This document shows, piece by piece, positions 18,267 to 26,900 of a stretch of DNA of 64,000 bases. Position 1 is the first letter of the stretch. Each line of letters begins with the position of its first letter. Source of the DNA: Bacteroidales bacterium (lineage in GTDB: Bacteria; Bacteroidota; Bacteroidia; Bacteroidales; WCHB1-69); NCBI GenBank assembly GCA_016285145.1, contig JAEEQE010000005.1:1-64000 (forward strand), read 5' to 3'. The translations under genes were made by a program, and so were the position numbers. The notes under the pieces were generated by a model, which worked only from the letters and a program-made list of their open reading frames with translations, did not search any database and had not been told where the DNA came from.

Positions 18267-19562
18267 ATGAAAGAGGCGTTTTTGCATTATGTGTGGCGGA
18301 ACCGGTTATTCAGGGACGAGGGTGTGCGGACAACATCGGGAGAACCCTTGAGGATAGTGTTTCCCGGCTATCCCAACAGCGATGCCGGGCCTGATTTCCG
18401 GCAAGCGGTGATTCAGATTGGGAGCATTACGTGGGCGGGCGATGTAGAGATCCATCTGCGCAGTTCCGACTGGCACCGGCATCGGCACCAGGAGGATGCC
18501 AAGTACCAATCGGTGATCCTTCATGTGGTGTATGAACACGATGCGGAGGTGGAGCGGCAGCCCAATGAATACTATCCTACATTGGCTTTACGCGGACTGG
18601 TGCCAGAGGAGATTTTCCGCCGTTGTGACGAGCTGGTCGGGTCGCCGGAACTGTTGGCCTGCCGCTCGAAAATCCATGTCTGCGACCCGCTGGCACTGCA
18701 GGCCTTCGTCTCCGCGATGGCCATGGAACGGTTGCTTCGCAAGCAAGAGTGGGTGCTCGACACGGTGCGCCAGTGCCAGGGCGATTGGCATGAGGCCTTG
18801 TATCGTCTTTTATCGGTGAGCTTCGGATTCAAGACCAACGGGGATGCTTTTGAGTTATTGGCCCGAAGCCTGCCATACCGCATCCTTTCGCGTCATTTGG
18901 ACTCCGCGTTGCAGGTGAACGCACTTTTGTTCGGGCAGGCGGGCATGTTGGAAACACCCTTGGGCGATGCCTATTTTTCCAAGCTGAAATACGAATACGA
19001 TTATTTGCGATACAAATATTCTTTGCAGCCTATAGGAACTGAGCGTTGGAATCTGCTGCGCTTGCGCCCCTCTAATTTCCCCTGCCTGCGGATAGCGCAG
19101 TTGGCGGCTTTGCTCATCCGCAACAGGGATTTGTTGGACACGTTGTTGAACACCTCCGATTTGGACGTGTTGCGGCGGTGTTTTGCGGTGTCGGCAGACA
19201 GCTACTGGCGCACGCACTATCATTTTGGTCGTGAGACGGAGTCGCATGGGGTCTCCCTGGGTATGTCCATGGCCGACTCGTTGCTTATCAACACAGTGGT
19301 CCCGTTCCTGTTTGCCCATTATAAATTCTTTGGTGTTGATGAAAAATTGGAATCCGTCATGTCGGTCTGGGACCGTCTGCCGTTCGAGGACAACAGGCTC
19401 ACGCGTGTGTGCGAGGGCACGCCCATTCGCTGTGGAAGCGCGTTGGACTCGCAGGCGATGATAGAGTTGTTGGGACAGTACTGCAAAAAAAAACGGTGCA
19501 TGGAATGCACCGTAGGGGATAGGATTATTCAGAAAACGGGTCCGGATGAAGGCCCCGTGTGA
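18267..19562 (+). CDS. DUF2851 family protein
   Basis: 431 residues from the ATG at 18267, giving the family N-terminus MKEAFLHYVWRNRLF. It matches the Bacteroidota DUF2851 family of unknown function: the PGYPNSDAGPDFRQAVIQIG and WAGDVEIHLRSSDWHRH blocks, then the C-terminal cysteine motif YCKKKRCMECTVGD. The conserved Asp, Glu and His residues in the first 100 residues suggest a nuclease-like fold, but no activity is known to me. The DNA for the C-terminal cysteine motif doubles as a terminator for the facing gene (19485-19513). Confidence 0.88.
   Translation: MKEAFLHYVWRNRLFRDEGVRTTSGEPLRIVFPGYPNSDAGPDFRQAVIQIGSITWAGDVEIHLRSSDWHRHRHQEDAKYQSVILHVVYEHDAEVERQPNEYYPTLALRGLVPEEIFRRCDELVGSPELLACRSKIHVCDPLALQAFVSAMAMERLLRKQEWVLDTVRQCQGDWHEALYRLLSVSFGFKTNGDAFELLARSLPYRILSRHLDSALQVNALLFGQAGMLETPLGDAYFSKLKYEYDYLRYKYSLQPIGTERWNLLRLRPSNFPCLRIAQLAALLIRNRDLLDTLLNTSDLDVLRRCFAVSADSYWRTHYHFGRETESHGVSLGMSMADSLLINTVVPFLFAHYKFFGVDEKLESVMSVWDRLPFEDNRLTRVCEGTPIRCGSALDSQAMIELLGQYCKKKRCMECTVGDRIIQKTGPDEGPV
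19485..19513 (-). terminator. Minus-strand terminator inside the DUF2851 coding sequence
   Basis: On the minus strand, a 9-bp stem ACGGTGCAT / ATGCACCGT with a 3-base loop is followed by nine T. It lies 55 bases downstream of the stop of the minus-strand membrane-protein gene at 19568 and within the last 80 bases of the plus-strand DUF2851 gene. Confidence 0.85.
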
Positions 19563-19567
19563 TTTGC

Positions 19568-20524
19568 TTAGAATTTGTCGGCGTTGTCCACCAGCATTTT
19601 GTTCTTCTTGTTGTAGGAAAGAATGAGGTAGGCTTCTTCCACGATGCAGAACAGAAGGATGACGATGGCGATGATGGCGATGAAGCCGTGGCTGGCTTTA
19701 AGGAAGAGAGGACCTACGGTGAAGAAGGTCTTGTACAGGATGAAACTCATCAGCCATGTGCTGCACAACAGCAAAATCCACCAGATGGCCATGTTCAGTC
19801 CGCTATTATCCACCATGTTGTCTTTTTGTTCGGCGGTGTAGGTGACGATGCCTTTGTCTTCCAGAACATAGTCGGTTTCTTCCCAGATCTCCTTGAAGAA
19901 GGACAGGGGTTTGAAGAGGTTGTACAGCGGGATGATCCAGGACACGTATGCAAGCCATGACGGCATGCCCACTTTCATGTAATCAGCGATGGCGTGCAGG
20001 TTCTTGGAGTTTTTGTAGTTGTAATGGGCGAAGACGAAAATCTTGGCTAAAAAGGCGATCAGGGTGATGACGCACATCACGATGAAGGAGGATTTTGTCT
20101 TGTCGTTGGCAGCGTTGATCTCGTCCCAATGGGCCTTTGCGGGGGCGTATGCGGCCTCATTCTTGGCTAACTCTTCCAGATGGGAGTCCATGGTTTTCTG
20201 TTTTTCAGAAAGAGTGTTCTTGGTCACTTCGATCGCGTCGGCCAAGGTCTTCTTCTCGTCACGGGTGGCAGCCGTCTTCTGCTTGAGGGTGTCGAGTTTG
20301 TATTGGTAGTAGGCCACCTCGGCGCTGTCTTGCTTCAGAGGATGCTGGGCCATGATGAAGTTCTCGTATGTCTTGTCGTAGGCGGCACGCTCATAGACAA
20401 CCGCTTTGTTTGTCTTGTCAAACCGCATCAAAAAGATCATGGAAAGGATAAAGAACACCAATAAAACGACGTTCAGAATCAGCGTCAGCTTGCCCCAGAA
20501 TGTGTTGTCAGTGATTTTTTTCAT
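19568..20524 (-). CDS. Membrane protein with DUF4328-like C-terminal half
   Basis: A 318-residue membrane protein. An N-terminal helix (about residues 12-32) is followed by a long charged, probably coiled-coil stretch (about 40-150, rich in K, E, A). Four or five membrane helices follow (about 155-305), including WIIPLYNLFKPLSFFKEIWE, which resembles the DUF4328 signature. No transport or enzyme motif is seen. Its own promoter box lies at 20594-20601 and its terminator lies inside the facing gene. Function unknown. Confidence 0.75.
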   Translation of the reverse strand: MKKITDNTFWGKLTLILNVVLLVFFILSMIFLMRFDKTNKAVVYERAAYDKTYENFIMAQHPLKQDSAEVAYYQYKLDTLKQKTAATRDEKKTLADAIEVTKNTLSEKQKTMDSHLEELAKNEAAYAPAKAHWDEINAANDKTKSSFIVMCVITLIAFLAKIFVFAHYNYKNSKNLHAIADYMKVGMPSWLAYVSWIIPLYNLFKPLSFFKEIWEETDYVLEDKGIVTYTAEQKDNMVDNSGLNMAIWWILLLCSTWLMSFILYKTFFTVGPLFLKASHGFIAIIAIVILLFCIVEEAYLILSYNKKNKMLVDNADKF

Positions 20525-20593
20525 ACTAATATTTTTTTATGTTGTTAATTATCAAATATATATGTATAGAAACCCAATAAGAGTAACTTGTCG

Positions 20594-20601
20594 CAAAAGT
20601 A
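20594..20601 (-). promoter_or_regulatory. -7 box (TACTTTTG) for the DUF4328-like gene
   Basis: TACTTTTGC on the minus strand, about 70 bases upstream of the ATG at 20524. Confidence 0.55.
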
Positions 20602-20648
20602 AAAAAAATAATTTAAACCGAAATAGGCCGACATAATAAAAAAAAATG

Positions 20649-20656
20649 TATTTTTG
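20649..20656 (+). promoter_or_regulatory. -7 box (TATTTTTG) for tRNA-Pro
   Basis: TATTTTTGCGG, 16 bases upstream of the mature tRNA 5' end. Confidence 0.65.
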
Positions 20657-20672
20657 CGGCCTCAAATCACGG

Positions 20673-20745
20673 CGGGGTGTAGCGCAGTTGGTAGCGCGCT
20701 ACGTTCGGGACGTAGAGGCCGGAAGTTCGAGTCTTCTCACCCCGA
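20673..20745 (+). tRNA. tRNA-Pro (anticodon CGG)
   Basis: A complete cloverleaf: acceptor stem CGGGGTG / CACCCCG, D-stem GCGC / GCGC, anticodon stem CTACG / CGTAG with loop TTCGGGA (anticodon CGG, reading CCG), 5-base variable loop, T-stem GGAAG / CTTCT with loop TTCGAGT, discriminator A. The 3' CCA is not encoded and must be added enzymatically. A terminator follows 5 bases later, so this is a single-gene transcript. Confidence 0.97.
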
Positions 20746-20750
20746 CTGTC

Positions 20751-20781
20751 AAAAAGAGACGCAGAGCGCGTCTCTTTTTTT
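20751..20781 (+). terminator. Intrinsic terminator of tRNA-Pro
   Basis: An 8-bp stem AGAGACGC / GCGTCTCT with a 5-base loop, flanked by A5 and T7. The stem sequence resembles the arms of the 28-bp palindromic repeat at 5168 and 10499. Confidence 0.88.
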
Positions 20782-20782
20782 G

Positions 20783-20790
20783 TATCTTTG
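20783..20790 (+). promoter_or_regulatory. -7 box (TATCTTTG) for the gene at 20819
   Basis: TATCTTTGCCG immediately after the tRNA terminator and 29 bases before the ATG. Confidence 0.7.
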
Positions 20791-20818
20791 CCGCCCAATC
20801 CAATAAAGGCTTTAGAAT

Positions 20819-21364
20819 ATGAAGAAATGTATATGCCTACTGGCTCTGTGGCTTTTCGCCTTGGCGGCTCCCGCCCAATCCCAGCACATGAAATTCATGG
20901 GTATTGACATGAACTGTACCATCTCCACGTTTATGTCCAAGCTGAAAGGAAAAGGTTTCACGGAGGATGTCAGCAGCCATCAGGACAACAAAGTGGTGAT
21001 GAAGGGTACTTTTGCAGGCGAGAAAGTGAAACTTGAGGTGCGTTGCGCTTCGAAATCCCATCTTGTATATAGTGTCATGGTATGTTTCAACCTCAGTACC
21101 AGCTACACATACGAAACACTGAAGGCCCAACTTGCCAAGTACGGCCCATGCCAGGAGTTTAAAAATGTGCCGGATGGGCAGGGACATGTGAAATACGTGA
21201 CCGACTATGCGCAGTGGGACACCGACAAGGATGCGGAAACGGGCCACACCAACAGCATCGTCCTTTCCAAATGCAGCTATCGTAGCACCTCGCCGTTCAT
21301 AATTTCCTATATTGACCGGCGCAACTCCCAGCTGGATGTCCAGGAGGTGAGTTCGGATTTTTAG
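20819..21364 (+). CDS. Secreted protein, unknown function
   Basis: A 181-residue protein with a signal peptide (MKKCICLLALWLFALAAPAQS). The mature part begins MKFMGIDMNCTISTFMSKLKGKGF and contains alternating strands and a helix, resembling the small beta-rich periplasmic proteins frequent in Bacteroidota. No family or active site is recognised. It has its own promoter and ends 1 base before the convergent M28 peptidase gene ends. Confidence 0.7.
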   Translation: MKKCICLLALWLFALAAPAQSQHMKFMGIDMNCTISTFMSKLKGKGFTEDVSSHQDNKVVMKGTFAGEKVKLEVRCASKSHLVYSVMVCFNLSTSYTYETLKAQLAKYGPCQEFKNVPDGQGHVKYVTDYAQWDTDKDAETGHTNSIVLSKCSYRSTSPFIISYIDRRNSQLDVQEVSSDF

Positions 21365-21365
21365 T

Positions 21366-22679
21366 CTATTTCAGATTCTCCAATCCGTATGTCAGCAGGT
21401 TGAAGATGCCGCTGAAGGGCGACAGAGATGCGTTCTCCGGCAGGTCGCTGGGAGCGTGGTAGCCGCCCACTTTGCCGCCCATTGTGTAGAGAAACACGGC
21501 GGGCATGCCCTTCGCCGAGAAGGGATAGTGGTCGCTGTTGGCGGCGTTTTTCCGTGGATTGACCTTGGCTACCCAGTGGGTGGATTCGTTTTTCTCCACC
21601 AGACTGTTGAAGAAGTCCTGTGTGTTGTCGCTGGTGGCGTTCACAAGGGTGAAGCCCTCGTCGCCGCCGCACAAGAGGTCCAGATTCAGCATCAGTTTCA
21701 CTTTGGAGAAGTCCAGCAATGAGTCTCGCACGAAGGCTAATGAACCCATTAGGCCGGCCTCCTCTCCGCTGAAGAGCACGAACACGGTGGTGTAGCGGAG
21801 CGGATGCGCCTTGAAGTAGTGCGCCATCTCCAAAACAGTGGCGGTGCCGGAGGCGTTGTCGTGACATCCGGGGAACATGACCTCGGATCCCATCTGTCCC
21901 AAATGGTCATAATGTCCGCCGATGATGACGATGCTGTCGGGTACGGAAGTGCCCGGCACGGCGGCACAGACGTTCTGTGTGCGGTAGTCTTTGATAAAGC
22001 GGTTGTCGTAGGAGAGGTGAAGATCGCCTCCTCTTTTGGGTACGAGATTGCTCTTGAGATAGGCGAGCACGTACCCGCACTCCTTATGCGCTGGCGAAAA
22101 CGACCAGACCGGTATCTCTTCCACGCCGACGGCAAAGCCCCGGAACGGATATTTCCCGTTGAAAAGGGATAGGCTGTAGAAAAAGCGGTTCAGCTTTTTG
22201 GCTTGTTCTTTGTCTGTGACGGTGGTCATGTCGAGGTATAGCAGGCAGGACTTCATGATTTTGTAGTGCTTGTCGCAGAAAGCCTGCAGTTTGGCTCCAT
22301 CCAGGACGATGTCGGCGCTGACGGGCAGCAGGGTGAAGGTGTTGTGTGCGGATTCTGAGTATGGTGCGAGGCTGAAATCCTCCCACGGGGTCAGATTTTT
22401 TTTGTTGAGTTTGGCCTCAACAGATCCTTCCATGGCATATACATCAAAGGTGTAGCGATGGTAGTAGTCGTCAAAGAAGTACGGTTGCAGGCCCATCAGC
22501 CGGAACTGGTCGCGCAGGTATTCGGCGGCGATGCTGTCGCCCCGGTAGGCGTAGCCGCGCCCGTGCATGGCGGGTGAGCAGAGCTGGTTGAGGTGCTGTC
22601 GCACGCGCAGGGTGTCCTGGGCTTGTGCGGTAAGGCAGAGCAGACTACAAAGTAGGAGTGAGATCGTGATTCTTTTCAT
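21366..22679 (-). CDS. Secreted M28-family zinc metallopeptidase
   Basis: 437 residues from the ATG at 22679, chosen because it opens a clean signal peptide (MKRITISLLLCSLLCLTAQAQ); the frame is open 14 codons further upstream, past the usual leader. The peptidase domain in the second half has the M28 dinuclear zinc ligands in order: GGHYDHLG, GCHDNASGTATVLEMA, FSGEEAGLMGS with the catalytic Glu pair, LNLDLL, and HAPSD near the C-terminus. It probably acts as an aminopeptidase in the periplasm or outside the cell. No sorting domain is present, so T9SS export is not indicated. Confidence 0.9.
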   Translation of the reverse strand: MKRITISLLLCSLLCLTAQAQDTLRVRQHLNQLCSPAMHGRGYAYRGDSIAAEYLRDQFRLMGLQPYFFDDYYHRYTFDVYAMEGSVEAKLNKKNLTPWEDFSLAPYSESAHNTFTLLPVSADIVLDGAKLQAFCDKHYKIMKSCLLYLDMTTVTDKEQAKKLNRFFYSLSLFNGKYPFRGFAVGVEEIPVWSFSPAHKECGYVLAYLKSNLVPKRGGDLHLSYDNRFIKDYRTQNVCAAVPGTSVPDSIVIIGGHYDHLGQMGSEVMFPGCHDNASGTATVLEMAHYFKAHPLRYTTVFVLFSGEEAGLMGSLAFVRDSLLDFSKVKLMLNLDLLCGGDEGFTLVNATSDNTQDFFNSLVEKNESTHWVAKVNPRKNAANSDHYPFSAKGMPAVFLYTMGGKVGGYHAPSDLPENASLSPFSGIFNLLTYGLENLK

Positions 22680-22708
22680 TGTAGGGAATGATATTAGATT
22701 TGACGGCG

Positions 22709-22716
22709 CAAAAGTA
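22709..22716 (-). promoter_or_regulatory. -7 box (TACTTTTG) for the M28 peptidase gene
   Basis: TACTTTTGC on the minus strand, about 30 bases upstream of the ATG at 22679. Confidence 0.65.
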
Positions 22717-22775
22717 CACAAAATCCAGTTGGAACAGATGTCGGGAATATGATTTTCTGTGCGTTGGTTTCAGCA

Positions 22776-23708
22776 TCACATCCCCTTCAGATCTTTTACC
22801 TTGTAGTTCTTCCAACGGTATTTGTCAAGATCCGGATTTCGATACGACTCGTCTATTTTCAGATGCTGTTTTTGGAAAACATAGTCATTGACGAAGTCTT
22901 CCATAAGTTTCCCATGGATGAAAAACACGATGGACACCTCGTGGCCCATCTCGCGGTAACGGCGGAAAAAGTAGGGGTAATCATATTTCTCGAAGCGTTT
23001 CACGATGGCGTGGCTGCCGTAAAATCCGATATTGGCGAATTGTGTCTGCTTGTAGTTCACCAGGTTGTCCTCGGTGCCGTGGCAGAAAAGGGTGGGTGCG
23101 GGAGGCTGCACGCGGTACTTGACCTTGCCGTTGGTGGAGAATATGCCGCCCGCGAACGACATCACGCCGGCATAATGGAATGTGTCGGGCAGTTGGATGG
23201 CATTGTGGGTGCGGTTGCCTAAGAAATAGTCGGCCTGCAGGGAGGTGATGGCCCCGGCACTGCACCCCATCGTCACGATATAGTTCGGATTGATGGTGTA
23301 TTGGGGTGTTTTCAGCAGATGCTTCAGGATGTAGTCAGTGGCGTCAATCAGGTCCTCCGCTGCCATGTCAATGGCTCGCTGGAAGTTCTTGATGCCGGAA
23401 ATGACGGACAGGTTCTTTACCCCCTTCAATCCCAAGCGGTAGTCGATGGCCACAAAGACGAACCCGTGTTCCAGGGCCCAGCGTTTGGCCGGGTTGACCT
23501 GTGCGGTGTCGTTGCGTGATCCGTTGATGAAGCCGCCGCCGAAGGAATAGATGAGGCAGGCGTGCTGTTCGTTCTGCTTGGCGGGCGCATAGACATCCAT
23601 TTTCAGTCGGCAGGTGTCCTTGATTGCATATTCGTATGTCTGCTTTGTCTGTGCGATGGCCGACAATCCCATCAGCATCAGTAGCGATATAGTCAGAAGT
23701 TTTTTCAT
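22776..23708 (-). CDS. Secreted alpha/beta-hydrolase (carboxylesterase-like)
   Basis: A 310-residue protein with a signal peptide (MKKLLTISLLMLMGLSAIAQ). The hydrolase core shows an oxyanion segment FGGGFINGS, which differs from the usual HGGG, the nucleophile elbow MGCSAGA and a likely acid residue in HGTEDN. The catalytic His is most likely in one of the HG or GH dipeptides near the C-terminus, but I cannot fix it. It resembles the feruloyl and acetyl esterases that Bacteroidota use on plant or host glycans, though no glycan locus is nearby. Confidence 0.82.
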   Translation of the reverse strand: MKKLLTISLLMLMGLSAIAQTKQTYEYAIKDTCRLKMDVYAPAKQNEQHACLIYSFGGGFINGSRNDTAQVNPAKRWALEHGFVFVAIDYRLGLKGVKNLSVISGIKNFQRAIDMAAEDLIDATDYILKHLLKTPQYTINPNYIVTMGCSAGAITSLQADYFLGNRTHNAIQLPDTFHYAGVMSFAGGIFSTNGKVKYRVQPPAPTLFCHGTEDNLVNYKQTQFANIGFYGSHAIVKRFEKYDYPYFFRRYREMGHEVSIVFFIHGKLMEDFVNDYVFQKQHLKIDESYRNPDLDKYRWKNYKVKDLKGM

Positions 23709-23768
23709 AGGCTTGAAATTAATAGGTGTAACATGTGAGTGAATCCCTTTTTTAGGGGGTCAAGACTG

Positions 23769-23776
23769 CAAAAATA
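23769..23776 (-). promoter_or_regulatory. -7 box (TATTTTTG) for the esterase gene
   Basis: TATTTTTGC on the minus strand, about 60 bases upstream of the ATG at 23708. The rest of the 23777-23888 stretch is AT-rich with no supported feature. Confidence 0.6.
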
Positions 23777-23888
23777 CAAAATATTCTGTTACCCAAAATC
23801 AAACTGCTCAGGGTCAACATCTATATTAATATTGTATCTTTTAATCTTGCAAAATAAAAACGATACTTGTAATAACCCGTTGCGTGGA

Positions 23889-23920
23889 GAAAAAAATGAC
23901 GGGCCGTCAAGACCCGTCAT
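23889..23920 (-). terminator. Intrinsic terminator of the 1281-residue protein gene
   Basis: On the minus strand, an 8-bp stem ATGACGGG / CCCGTCAT with a 9-base loop is followed by six or more T. It lies 30 bases after the stop at 23950. Confidence 0.87.
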
Positions 23921-23949
23921 CCTATGATGGTAATGAAAATGTTGTCGCG

Positions 23950-26900
23950 TTATTTGCGGACCACCGTGCGAGTGGCGATGCCGCTCTCGGAGACGATGCG
24001 CAGGAAATAGGTGCCTGCCGCATACTGGCCGAGGTTGATCTCCACCTGGTTGCCCTGAACGGCAACGGTCTCCATCAGCTGGCCGAAGACGTTATATACG
24101 GACACGCTCTCCATGTTGTCGTTGCTGCGCACCACGCAGCGGTCGGACGTGGGGTTCGGGTAGAGCTCGATGACGTTGTCATGATTCTGAATGCCTGAAA
24201 CGGTATAGATGGCCACCTCGCTGCTCACCATACCCTCTTTCATGGCGATGGCCTTGATGGTGGTGCCGCCGCCCACGATGAAGGACTCGGTGTAGGTTCC
24301 GGAAACGGCGGTCGGGGTGGCGCCGTCCGTGGTGTAGTGAATCTCAGCGTCCGGGGTGGCGCAGGTAATGCTCACGCTGTGCATGCCGTTGGTCAGCGGA
24401 TTCACCGTGATGACCGGCGTGGCCACCGTATCCTGTTGCGGCGTGGAAGCGAAGACAATGTCGCTGTTGCCACGCGGGGCGATTTGGAAGTTGCTGTTGT
24501 AACGCAGCACAAAGCCGGTCACGTCGGCCACCTGGCCGGCAGGAACCGTCATGTCTATGTTCTTGAACACGCTGCGAACAACCATAGTGGAACCGTTCTG
24601 CTCCACGGTCATGTTGCTGGGGGCTCCGTTCGTGAAGGTGCCGCCCTCGGTGAAGGTCACCTGCTGCAGTGTGACTAAACGGGATTCGAAGTTGTCGTAC
24701 TGGCTGGCGATGGCGGCCACATCGGCGATGACCGGAGCCACAGTGCCGGTGTTGCTCGTGGAGGCGGCAATGTCACGGGTGGGTTTCAGTTCCACCAGTT
24801 CGTTGTACTTTGTGTAGGTACCGCAGATGCCGCCGCTGATGACGTCGCCCTCGGTGTAGGTTCTGCTGATGGAATCAAGGTTGTCGTAAACGAGCAGACC
24901 GCCCGTGGCATCCTGAATGTAGAAGTTGGCGCCGTTTTCATACACGAAAGTCACATCTCCTGTGATCTTGTATATTGTGTTGTTGGTGGCGGTGTTGGCA
25001 GCCTTGAATGCGGCAATGTTTGCCACGGGCACCGGGAAGGTGTAGGTGGCGCTGACCACGCCGCTGGCATCATGACCGGCCAGGAAGGCTTTGGCCTTCA
25101 CGGTGGCGTTGGCCGACAGGGTGAACGGGGCGGTGTAGAGTGTGGATGCCGTGGTGGGTTCTGTGCCGTCGGCGGTGTAGTAGATGGAGGCGCCTTGCGT
25201 GGGGCATGTGATGGTCACTTGTACGGGATCATAGCTGAAACCGCTGTTCGGGCTGATGACAGGAGACTCTACCGGAGCAGGTGGTGCCGGTGCGGTCACC
25301 GTATAGGTGGCCGTCACTTGGTTGCTTTGCAGCCAATACATTCCATCCGCTATGGCTGTAATCGTGTATGTGCCCGGCGTGTTCAGCACGATGGGACCGG
25401 TATAGACCTGATTGGCAGCACCATTCAGGGAATAGCTGATGATGGCACTCGGCTCGGAGCAGGCAATGGTGACGTTGATTAGCGTATCGCTTGCACCGGT
25501 AGCCGGCGTGAAGGTGGGTGTCGGCAGCTTGGTCATCGCGATGAGGGCAATGTGACGCGTCATCGTGTCGCCCGTCACTGTAAGGGTGCCAAAGCCCGGA
25601 TAGTTGCTGCAATTATACGAAATCTGTACGTTGGCAGAGTTGGTGCCTACCGGAATGGTGGCCGGTGAGAAGATGAAGCAGGAGTTGTCACACGTGAGGG
25701 TGATGGGTGTGGTGACAAAAGCGGAGGTGACGTCAAAGGAATAGGTCATAGGAAGACCGGTTGGATTGTACAATATCAACGTGTCCACTGATACGGCCAG
25801 TGCCGGCTCGTGTGCGATGGTGTAGGTGGCTACCGCGGCAGCATCGGAAGGATTCCAGTTGGTCAGGAAGGCTTTGGCCTTGACAGTGGTGTTCGACGTA
25901 AGTGTGAACGGGCCCGTGTACAACGTGGATGTTTCCGTGGGTTCGGAATTGTCCAGCGTGTAGCGGATAGCGGCATCCAGATTGCTGCAGGAGATGGAAA
26001 CTACCACGCTGTCGGGATAGGTGCCGTTTGCCGGCGTGATTGTCGGAACAGGAAGATGGGGCTTGTACGTGCGGAAATGCACTGTGTCGGTGGCGGGGTG
26101 AGTCAGCGGGAGCGAGTCAAGGCCCACTAAGGAGACCACGGCCGTCACCCAGTTCTCCGGCAGCGGAGGGGTGATGCCCTGGCTCTGCAGGAGCGTCAGC
26201 ATGGTGTTGTCCAAAAAGATGGGGTTGGGCAGGTTGAGTTGCGTCAGCATATAGGACTCAACCTTCACTAAACCGTCGGTGCCGACTGTGAAGTTCTGGA
26301 TGTCGAAACTGATGGGCAGGGTGTCAACGGTTCGATAGACAGTGCCTTCCACGGGTTGCAGGATGGTGATGGAGGGTTGCGGCGTGCCGTCCTCAATGTC
26401 GGCGTTGAAACGCGGTGACAGCTCGTAGGTTGAATTGTACAGCGAGGCGATACCCGTGATGTTGGCCACCATGCCGTTGGCAATTGTCATGTCAAGGGTG
26501 CGGAAGGTGTTGTACAGGGTCATCGTGTCGCCATTCTGCACAAAGATGATGTTGGTGCCGGCATTGCCGGAGGTGTAGGTCGTGCCTTGCGGGATGGTGA
26601 CATTCGTGATGGTCACCAGGTTGTTGGCGTAGAAATCGAAATTGCTCTTGATTTGGCTGATGGTGGCCGCCACGGGGGTGACGGTACCGCCCGAAACAGC
26701 TGTAAGAGTGCCATTCGGAACAAGCTCCGCCTGGTTCTGATAGGTGGTGTAGGTGCCAGTTAGCGTGCCTTGGAACACGTCGCCGGGCTGGAAGTTCAGA
26801 CCGCCGCTCTGCTGGTACAGCAACAGGCCGCCGGTGGCATCCTGTAGGTAAAGGTTGTTGTTGCCTTTCTGGGCTGTCACCACTACGTTGCCTGTAATAT

